Below are positions 49,301 through 58,254 of a stretch of 64,000 nucleotides of DNA, piece after piece (position 1 is the first letter of the stretch; each line of letters begins with the position of its first letter). Below the pieces are notes generated by a model, which saw nothing but the letters and a program-made list of their open reading frames with translations, was not told where the DNA came from and ran no database searches. The translations under genes and the position numbers were made by a program. This stretch comes from Branchiostoma floridae (Eukaryota > Chordata > Leptocardii > Amphioxiformes > Branchiostomatidae). The stretch spans positions 12,607,075 through 12,671,074 of the forward strand of contig NC_049980.1 of the NCBI RefSeq assembly GCF_000003815.2. The letters are read 5' to 3'.

Positions 49301-52300
49301 AATCAACTCCGGCAAAGACACAGGAATGGTCAGTCACATCTGCTTAGTACAGACCAGTGGTCTCTGACCCAGTCACATATGATTACTAGAAAAATATAAA
49401 TTAAAGATACGTCATTTAGCAGTGTGTCAAGACAGGGTTGTTCCTTTCACACGTTTATACTTTTCACACGTTTATACTTCTCACCATCACATGACATGTT
49501 TAGAAAAAAAGGTTGCGTTTGTCGTCTTCCATACTGTCCCCAAAACAAGTCAAACCTATGTTTCATTTCATTGAAATTGCAACAAGGCAATAAAGATGAT
49601 ACAGAATTTATACAGTGGAACATCTGAATAGAATAAAGCATTCGGCACATCAAAGTCAAACCTTTACTTGTAATTGTTGAGATTTAGAGTTAGCGTTGAA
49701 ATGAGAATGACATTATGTTATATTGTTCCTCATTCGCTGTTTGCGTCCTGCTTCATGCAAGCATCCTTAACCGTACCATTTTCATCCATCAGGATGGGAC
49801 TAAAATCCCGATGAAGGAGGTTCTGACAGACAGGAACACGGTATCATACCTGGCTACTGGCCTGTGTTTTGCCTGGGGGATGAGTGTACTGTTGAACCAC
49901 GCACCGCAGTACTTCGCCGAGAAGGTCGCTCTGGATGTCGGACAGGTATACTTCAATATTCTTTAGTACCCGTTCTAGTTCTCATTTGTTCTGTTTGTAC
50001 ATCTGCAGTTCCACATGACCTTAGGCTAACCGAAATGTATAGATGTACTGATAACTTACCAAGAAAGTAAACGGTTTCGTCAGTGACAAAACGTTGCGGA
50101 AAATTGCCTCAATTGTTTTGTTATTTTTCAGTCCCCCTGGCTGCTATGGACGTTGCCCTTAGTAATGGCAGGTGGGATGTTACTGGCCGGACCTGGAGCG
50201 GATGTCCTGATCAGTAAGGGCGCCAGTACGACGAAACTACGGAAAGTAGTCACTGGCTTCGGTAAGGAATAAAAGTTATTCTTGGGGAAGAGTGTAGAAC
50301 TGGGGAAATGATGGAAAGATATGTTGATACTGGAGTCCGTCAACAGTGTCTTGGAAGTAAAGAATGAACAATTTCAAGTAAACACTTATCCCATACTGAG
50401 ATATGTAGATTATGAACATTGGTATTGGCTACGATCATTCTCCTTCCTGTGTACATGAGTTGATCTTTCTCGTTCAAATACTGTTCTTTTTACAAAGCAT
50501 AATCTACACTATCATGAAAAAGGATTTGTACTGATACCAACTCTTTTTTCAGTGTGCACTTCTGTGTTCTCGTTCGTAATGGCAATGGCCTTCACCAAGG
50601 ACCCACAGTACGCGTACGGAGGGACAGTGGCGTCTTTAGTCATGATCGGCATGGCCATGGGAGGAGGTGGGTATTTTGTGGTTAGTTTTGGGGTCTTTAG
50701 GATGCACCTTGTTCTAAAACAACAAACTGAACTTTCAGAAAGCGTTCTCCATTTTGGCAAAACATAAACATACTGATGATACTTGTATTGAGATAAGCCT
50801 GATTCTTTGTTTTTCAGTGTATACAATCATAGTTCTTTTGTATCTTTTCGTGAAACCTGTCTCAGTGCATAATGGTTATGCTATTGCACTTCTAGTAAAC
50901 AGAGTTGGCTGACAGCTACCGCCTGCAAACAAATCTAGTAAAAATCGTCTCTGAAGATGAAGAGGGGGTCTCCTAGATAAAATTGCCGTCTGTAATGAAT
51001 CGCTTTGTTTGTACCCAGGTTACGGCGTGACGCCATTGGATGCCTCAGACCGGTACAGCAGCATCGTTGTTGGTATCGGCGTGTCTCTCAACACGATACT
51101 GTTCCTCGTCAGCCCTGTGATCGTTCTGGCACTCAACAAAGTAGAATTGGTGAGTGTCAAGACACACAAATCCATCCACAAACACGTACATGTAAATAAA
51201 TCTACGTCTTTAGCATGACCAAGGTAATATCTCAAGTTATCCTCTTAATAAACCTATCTAATTCTCAATAATCACAAGGGTCAGTCTTATTGATTGGAAC
51301 TAAAAACAAACATGGTAGATAAGGTGTCAATGCCACATTGCAGCTACATTTTCAACACTAGCTCTCTTGACACTGTTATGTATGAACCCCTCTCCCTGCA
51401 TTTTTGCTTCGATGTTTAAAACTGACTACTAGTCTTTATTTTTGCATCAGCCTTTCAAAAGACAGACAGAAGATGCTATCACCGGATGGAAAAACGTCCA
51501 CATCGTCACCGCTGTCGTCATAAGCGTCGCCCCGATCATCTATGGCATAGTGATGGGGAAAGGCAAATTGTTGACGTAAGTCTCGACTCTGTCTATCGTC
51601 CTGGCTGTAAGATCTAAGAAATGTGATGCAATGCGTTCGACGACGACACTTAATAAATCTTATGGTCGGTAGGCAGGTATTCTATTTCTATTTATTTTTC
51701 TCCAGTTTTAGTTTCCAGCCTACAATTGTAACAATGTAGGACTTCAATACATCAGGGCACTCGTGTGCTTAACATCATATTTTGATAATACAGATATGCA
51801 GGGTGCTGACGGTTTGGTGGGTCGTTTTGTATCACTTTGTTTGTTGGGAATGAGGAGAATGTACATGTATTGCTGGAAAACGATTCTACAATGTTTTCGT
51901 CACTCAAATCGAAAATGATATGACCCTTGACAGGGATCGACAAAGCTCAGCAGGTTTTGCTGGGGTCGTTCGGGTAACATGAGGCCTATCTGTACATAAT
52001 GTAAGACTTACTTCTAAGCAATGCCCTCTGAAGCTCAATTCAGCAAATCATATCATCTCTACGTTGTCCGAACTCGGTTGTTAACTGATGATAAACCGTT
52101 GTCTCCTTATCAACCCATTCAATATACGTCCTGTATTGTTGTAGCCTGGAATCCGCGCGCCGTGTTGTGCTTTGGTCGCTCTGCTTGCCAACAGTGTTGG
52201 CAGGAAGCGTACCTTAGGGGAGCGACCAAAGCACAACACGGCGGGATTCCAGGCTAGTATTGTTGATTGGTAATACAGTTATTGTTGTTCTCCTTAACTG

Positions 52301-52645
52301 AACAGATGGCCTCCCAAAAAACCCAAGCTTCCGAAGTTGGAATGGCCTTCCCTCCCAAAACTGAAGAAGCTGAAATGTCCATCATGTCCTTCCTTCCCAA
52401 AATTGAAGAAGCTGAAATGTCCATCGTGTCCCGGATGTCCCTCCTTCCCGAAACTAAAGAAGCTGAAACTCCCATCACTCCCATCGGTAAGTTCACTGAA
52501 GGTAAGACAGTTCTCGTCCCTATGTCGCTCGCCTATTGGTGGCTGCATAGGCGCCTTTGGAACGAGGTCAACATACGCAGGTGATCATAACTCATGGGTG
52601 ATCAATATGGGAACACTACTACATGATAAAAAACAAACAAACTAG
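43303..52645 (+). CDS. SLC17-type MFS transporter module 2 (N-terminal half of a probable fusion)
   Basis: Exons: 43303-43419, 46427-46822, 47050-47165, 47508-47640, 48256-48343, 48603-48689, 49207-49328, 49793-49945, 50132-50261, 50553-50666, 51019-51149, 51451-51575, 52306 onward. Exon lengths match gene 1 except exons 2, 12 and 13. Exon 8 differs from gene 1 at 3 of 51 residues. Landmarks are as in gene 1 (GQIFFAFPGG, ATIPAAYG..RWAP..ERS, FYIYG, LDASDRYSSI), and the TM1 Arg and TM4 Arg/Glu are likewise replaced. The TM1-TM2 loop (132 codons) is rich in Lys, His, Ser and Glu. Exon 13 encodes KKPKLPK and then three copies of a PS(L/F)PKLKKLK(C/L)PS(C/L) repeat. Read through, it stops at 52643-52645 (683 aa). 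More likely it splices from 52486 or 52501 (both phase 0) into 53154. Intron 1 contains a 571-N gap. Confidence 0.84.
44483..45053. other. Assembly gap (571 N)
   Basis: A run of 571 N inside intron 1 of module 2. Long X-only open frames here are meaningless. Confidence 1.
45743..45756 (+). repeat. Poly-C run
   Basis: Fourteen consecutive C at the end of the conserved intronic segment of module 2. Confidence 0.9.
52142..52256. mobile_element. Foldback MITE, 115 bp
   Basis: Arms of about 38 bp: the left begins TAGCCTGGAATCC and continues through GTGTTGTGCTTTGGTCGCTC; the right is its inverted copy ending GGATTCCAGGCTA. Mismatches are few. The loop holds a second small inverted repeat (GCCAACA/TGTTGGC). 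It is inserted 50 bp upstream of exon 13 of module 2, very near the acceptor. Confidence 0.85.
52346..52480 (+). repeat. 42-bp coding minisatellite in exon 13 of module 2
   Basis: Three copies (52346-52387, 52388-52438 with a 9-bp insert, 52439-52480) each encode PS(L/F)PKLKKLK(C/L)PS(C/L). A partial fourth copy at 52481 supplies the sequence of the splice donor. The units have no stops in three frames, so overlapping open frames on both strands are by-products. Gene 1 has the unexpanded ancestor-like KKPKLPKWLKRR at the same place. Confidence 0.88.
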
Positions 52646-53119
52646 GACTAAGATCCTTAGAGGCCAGAAGCTAGCCTTAGAGAGACTGGAAATGTCCTAC
52701 ACAAATATGAAACGTCATCACTGCGTACTGGGATGCATAAAAGCAATTCTGTGGAACATAGTAGCCTTCTGTATTTTTACGGTTAGTGGGGTCTTATAAT
52801 TAGGGTGACGGCTAAGGGATTCAAACAACATGGTGACAATGTTGCGAAGTTGCCTTGGTGAAATGTTTATGAATGTAAATATATCAAAGAATGTTAAGAT
52901 GCTAATTGCTACAATGATTGTAAAGAATCTTATCCCATACTACATATAGTTAGTTGAGCCGTAAGTTAAGCTATGTTAAGAACGGTAGTTATGTAGATGC
53001 CATACTTTGTACCTTGTACAAAATTGATGTATAGTTAGTACGTACATGCATGGAAACAGCATCTCATAGGAATAACTATTTGTTCTGTTAGAATATTCAT
53101 GATACTCACTTCCGTGTTT

Positions 53120-53153
53120 TACTAACATCTAGTATTGATTTTATCAATTACAG
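53120..53153 (+). promoter_or_regulatory. Branch point and 3' splice site before module 3
   Basis: TACTAAC, a perfect branch-point consensus, then a T-rich stretch and CAG immediately before 53154. This marks 53154 as an internal exon start rather than a transcription start. Confidence 0.65.
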
Positions 53154-56100
53154 TTGCCTAGCTGGAGCACCATCAAGAGGAAGGCACAAAAGCGTTACCT
53201 CATGGCTGCCATGTCTTCACTTGGCTTCATGATCCAATATGGCGGCCGGGCCAACCTGGCGGTCTCCATGGTAACCATGGTGATGCCCAACCCCTTGTCA
53301 AAGAGGCAACTACAGGTACTTAGATATGCTTTATAGGTCATAATGATATTGGGATGGCATAGAATTGTAATACCCGTACATGATTTTCAATCATATAACA
53401 TAAGCAACAAAATAATTCTTACTGATTCTGTTATTGCATTTACCCAATGGCCTCATAAGGCAATAGACATGAATGTAGCATTAAATTGAAGACAGGAAGT
53501 GAGATGGACTATTCCGGGGCCTTTCTGGCACCTTTGGCCTATCTACCTGTCGATGTCACCGACGTACATATCATTTGGATATCAGCCAGTTTACTTTCAT
53601 TCAAACAACCACAGACACAGAAGCGAACAGTCAAGATGCACCGAATCTCCATAGACTTGTATGGAAAGCGAACTCTTCGAGTTTTTGTAGGTTTTACTAG
53701 AACGTTAATTGAGAGGGGAATTTGAAGACCAAATCTAGACGTTCTGTGTGTTTTTTCTTTGTTGCAGTTTTCCAACTTGGACTGGGGCCCATACTCCCAG
53801 CTTGTCATGGGCGCTGTGCACGCCTCCTTCTTCCTGGGTCTGCTCGCCTCCCGGCCGTTTGCAAACCCCATCCTGCGGCGGGTCTACGCTACCAGGTCAG
53901 CTAAATAGTGACGTGTAGTATAGTATGGTATAGTGTAGTGTGGTAGGTTAATCTAGTGTAAGTCTAGTATACTATACGGTGTAGTTCAGTCTAGTCTAGT
54001 CTAGTCTAGTCTAGTACAATAATAACTTTTTCGTTTAACTTTGTATGTGAATTGTATGTTGCGTTTATATCCTAAGAATATTAGCAAGTTACAAATCAAA
54101 TGTCAACTAATAGACTTACTATCAAGTATGATATAGTGCCGCATGATATAGTGTGAAGAATTTTACAGAGTAGTATAGTACAGTGTAGCAGGCCTCAATT
54201 TCATGTATCAACTAAGTACCTATCAATCTAATTCTATCTATCTGATAGCTTACCATTTTTCCTCTTTACTGCGTCGACAGGGCGTTCGCATGTTCTATCT
54301 TCGTGTCGTCCATTCTGCACCTGCTGATCCCAGTGTCTGCCGCCGGTCACTACAGCGTCATCATGCTGGTCAGGATTCTGCAGGGGATGGCTGAGGTAAA
54401 ACTTGTCTTCTCTATATGTGATAAGGGGCATCGAATTGCCGAGTGATTAAGCCGACATAACATCGTGAGGTCGCAAGTTCGATTTCTGGCGCTCATGGCC
54501 AGACGTTGTATCCTTGAGAAAGATACTTTCACGACTTTCCTCATTCCCCTTATGTGTAAAAATGGGTACTAGACTACAATTGGGAGGTAAAAGGTGGTGG
54601 AATGAGAGGGTAGGCTTCGCCTTCCAATGCTGTGTAACAGACACAGTGGATAACAACCCAATGCCAACAACCTCGGAAGTCGTATTGGATTACCATTGCC
54701 GGAAGATCTGATTTAACAAAATGTGAAAGAAAGAAAGAAATTTACGGTTCCTGACGGACGCATGATTTTCCAGGGAATGACAACGCCAGCCATGTACGGA
54801 TTCTGGGTGAAATGGGCTCCGGCTAGTGAGATGAGCAGCATCAGTTCCTTCACCGTAACAGGTAGGCAGTAAGATAATAAAATATACCATACGAATAATG
54901 CAGATAAATCGGAATAAATGTTGAATACATGGGACTTACAATCGCATTTGAAGTATGTAGATTGTTGTCTGTTTTTTAAACGTTTACGCTGTTCAAGTGT
55001 CCTGGAGACGTCATGTGATGGAGCAAATATCGATATTTTCAATGCAGAATATTATCCATCAATATTGCAAAACTTTGCACCCCTGCAAGGTCAATTATCT
55101 GACCAAGTTTATATTCAGACCGCATATGTTACTTTTCAGGTCAGTACATCGGGATTGTTGTCGGGATGGTGGCATCAGGGTTCTTGGCGGAGTCCGCAGC
55201 AGAGTGGCCGTGCTCGTTCTACGTCTACGGTACGTGAGCACACTTCAGAGGTTATCTCGTATTTTTGTTGTGTTTGCTCCTCTCACTCACTCTCCTCTTA
55301 CTCCGTACTCTAACCGTAGACTTAGCCGATCTATTTTACTGCTATGTGACAGGAACATTACTGATGGTATCTCACTCACAGATGGTATCACCGCCACGAA
55401 GATATCAGTTGTACCGGATACAAGATCAAATCTCACTGTCTTGATTCATCATTGAGCTTTCACTTACGTTTTAGCTAAGATCTTCACTGAATTCAAAACG
55501 CATTTGCAGTGCTAGTCATAGCGTAAAATATCTTCATCTGGTGCTTACACATAGCTTTAGACATCTACTCCAGGACTTTTTATTTTCGGTAAAAAGGGTC
55601 TGAAACTATAACCAATGTATCGTATTTCTCACCAGGTGGTCTCGGCGTGGCGTGGTCCTTTATGTGGTTTGCCTCCGTGTACCCGACACCAGAGTTCGAC
55701 CCGGGAGTGACAGAGCAGGAGTGGAAAGCCATCATGTCACCTCCTCCTCCTCCGCCTCCTAAACCTGCGGTAAACTGACATCACACAGGGGGGCGCGGTA
55801 TCATGATATACTAATAAGCCACTGCATCCCAAATGCTGAAGTACGGAATAGAGTAAAATCACTAAACACATCGGTCTTACGAAGACCTAGCCTCTTAACC
55901 ACAGTAAAGAAAACTGAAATGATAAGGGCACGTGTCACGTCCGTCAGGACTAGTTAAGATAAAGATGAGATTATGGGGCTATGTCGAAAGCTAGCAGAAT
56001 TGAGGACAAATGTGCTCTTCGTGCCACTCTCTTTTCTCAATTTTGTATGTCGTTATAGATGAATGTTATAGGGTCTTAGTGGGTTCTATTCAGACAAGAA

Positions 56101-58254
56101 AACAACAACCATATATTGGGTTTTACCACAACACGAACAGGACGAAGAAGCGCCTCCTCCCGAGCCGCAACCGACTTACAAGCCAACCGACTCACCTTAC
56201 AAGTCCATGCTCAAGAGTCCAGCGGCGCTGTCCATCTGGGTGTGTGAAGTCTGTGTGAAGTGGGTCGTGTATTTGATGCTGACATTCGCACCTCTGTACT
56301 ACGTACAAGTACATGAGCAGCCGGTGTCTATGGTAAGTTTTCCTGTGCCACCATGATAAAATTGTGTAAATTGTGTTTTGCATCCTGCAATGATATATCT
56401 ACATAGCAGTACTGCATGCGTACCTGAATGTAACATCAGGTACAAGTCACAGGTACCGGTACCTTACCTGTACCTGTACCTGTACCTGAACAATTCAACA
56501 AATGATATGGTACATGCTTGATAACATATGGTGTTTGAGAATATGATTGAAGTCTCCCTCTTCCCCAGGCTGGCGTGTACAGCGGGGTACATTTTGCGCT
56601 GTTCACTGTCGGGCTGCCCCTGATAGGTTACCCGGCACGCGCAGCCACCAAGAGCCAGACAGTCTCTACAAACTTCATCAGAAAATCATTCAACTTCCTT
56701 GGTAAGAAAACACATTCATTTCAATTTGATCCTTAGAAAACGTTCTAAAGATGTAGGTGTTGGAAGTAGAGTAAGAAGCATGGGTCGTTGATCCCATTTT
56801 CTTGTGGAGAGTATCATTGATTTTTACCAACCCCAACAGGTCTCGCCACCGCCGGCAGTTTCCTGTTGTCCACAGCGTTGGAGGGAGACTCGCTGGAGAA
56901 GGTGGTGCCGTTCCTCACCACCGGCTTTGGCGCACTGGCATTCCCGCTAGCAGCAGGTGTGTCATTTGTCTCCTATATCATTTCACTGAGTAAGAATTAC
57001 GTCAATAGCATGTCTCATTATGTACAGAAAATCTCAAAGCTGTTTCGTCAAGGCAAAGGAGTGTGTATTTCTAACACCACTAGCAAGCATTAATGTTACC
57101 GTGTCGAGAATAGGATAAAAAGTGAGGTTTGTGCTAAACAGGAGAAACATTCCGACGATTATCATTATTGAATCAATCAATCGTAAATAGGGGAACAAAG
57201 CATTTCATTCCAGATATTTTTTTGTCATCGACTTGATACAGGTCACGGCCTACTTCGCCTATTCCTTGAATACCAGGGTTCACTTGTATGAACTAGACTT
57301 CACTTTAATGAGTACATTTTTGTATTGTAGGGTACAATGTGAACGCGCTGGACATCGCAGGGGTTCATGCCAGTAAGTTGATGGGCGTGTCCGGCGGCCT
57401 GTCCACCATCATGGGGATCATCACACCCATCTGTGTAGGAGGAGGTACCCTACATCAGGTACGGCACAACACCGTGTTCCCTTTATAAATACATGTACAA
57501 TTTCAACATTCACTCCATCAAACTCTGTGCCCCTGAAATCAAGGTAATCACGGTGAAAGTGGCCAAGAACTTGTAGCAGAGAACTGATGCCATAACGCAC
57601 CCACAATGGTGGATGTTGAATGATACCGCGCTTATTTTGACAAAGAAATCGCATCCCTGTCCCTGGTGCTTACTGTTTCCCTGTCCCTGGTGCTGACAGT
57701 GTTTCCCTGTCCCTGGTACTGACTGTCTTTCCCTGTCCCCGACAGTGTTTTTCTAGTCCCTGGTGCTGACTGTGTTTCCCTGTCCCTGGTACTGACTGTG
57801 TTTCCCCCTCCTTGGTGCTGACAGTGTTTCCCTGTCCCTGGTGCTGACAGTGTTTCCCTGCCCTGGTACTGACTGTGTTTCCCTGTCCCTGGTGTTGACA
57901 GTGTTTCCCTGTTCCTGATTGTGTTTCCCTGTCCCTGGTGCTGACGCTGCTTCCCTGCGTGAGTTAAGAATTGTTATCCCTGTACACTCTTTACAGAATG
58001 CTGAAGAGTGGAATATCATCTGGACGGTGTCGGCTGGTCTCCTGTTCAGCAGCGCCACAATCTTCCTCTGCTGCGGCTCGGGGTCACCGGAAGACTGGTC
58101 CGGTGCAGCACCGGCCCCTAGCGAGGCATCGAGTTCTGCAGCCTCGACATCAGGCGATTCCGAACCGACTGACTCAGACGAGAAGCCGGAGGACAAGCCT
58201 GCCGAAGACAAGCCAGCAGAGGATAAGCCAGAAGAGGATAAGCCAGCAGAGTGA
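53154..58254 (+). CDS. SLC17-type MFS transporter module 3 (C-terminal half of the probable fusion)
   Basis: Exons: 53154-53315, 53768-53895, 54281-54395, 54774-54861, 55140-55229, 55636-55769, 56141-56332, 56569-56701, 56840-56956, 57331-57458, 57997-58254. All joins are in frame (514 aa from TTG at 53154). It keeps family residues missing from gene 1 and module 2: Arg32 in TM1 (GGRANLAVSMV), and Arg128 and Glu135 in TM4 (VRILQGMAE|GMTTP). FYVYG and the TM11 motif NVNALDIA are present. The PGG of TM2 and the Arg of ERS are changed. Introns after TM4 (phase 0), before TM5 and after FYVYG (phase 1) match gene 1. A Pro-rich cytoplasmic linker (PPPPPPPKP) precedes TM7, and the tail is an acidic EDKPAEDKPEEDKPAE repeat. 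Membrane transport of an organic anion with H+ or Na+ is the family role. The substrate is unknown. If independent, the first Met is at 53202 inside TM1. Confidence 0.84.
53915..54015 (+). repeat. TAGTA/TCTAG low-complexity tract
   Basis: Degenerate AGTAT/AGTGT units lead into about six AGTCT units (53987-54014). Intronic. Confidence 0.85.
54425..54710 (+). mobile_element. tRNA-derived SINE in module 3 intron
   Basis: The tRNA-like head has a B-box-like AAGTTCGATTTC near 54474. The body has TTGAGAAAGATACTTTCACG, then a GTGTAAAAATGGGTAC block, a GGTAAAAGGTGGTGGAA block and ACAGTGGATAACAACCCAAT. It lies between exons 3 and 4 of module 3, sense orientation. Related to 27005-27290. Confidence 0.75.
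56421..56490 (+). repeat. GTACCT-rich tract
   Basis: Imperfect repeats of TACCTG, including four adjacent TGTACC units around 56465-56488, in the intron between exons 7 and 8 of module 3. Confidence 0.8.
57655..57957 (+). repeat. 26-bp intronic minisatellite, about 11-12 copies
   Basis: Units of CCCTGTCCCTGGTGCTGACA plus GTGTTT run head to tail, ending 40 bp before the last exon of module 3. The array is pyrimidine-rich and contains many ACAG steps, so it may supply or extend the polypyrimidine tract. The 152-codon - strand frame over it is an artefact. Confidence 0.9.

Larger units (their letters stand above)
43303..58254 (+). other. Probable single fused gene: two SLC17 modules in one protein
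   Basis: Joining 52486 to 53154 keeps frame and gives 631 + 514 codons before the stop, about 1145 aa with two 12-helix MFS modules. Support: donors CG|GTAAGT and AG|GTAAGA at the end of module 2; TACTAAC (53120-53126) 27 bp before the CAG acceptor at 53151-53153; no in-frame Met in module 3 before mid-TM1; no AATAAA or ATTAAA and no promoter block in the 0.65-kb gap; and a continuous repeat register across the junction (LPSLPS then LPSW). The alternative is two genes, with module 3 using an unseen 5' exon. Confidence 0.6.

Noticed and set aside
52267-52584. Alternative + and - frames over exon 13 of module 2
   Set aside because: The 42-bp repeat lacks stops in several frames. Only the KLKKLK frame joins in phase to exon 12 and to module 3.
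57753-58211. 152-residue - strand open frame
   Set aside because: Antisense to the 26-bp minisatellite and to the last exon of module 3.
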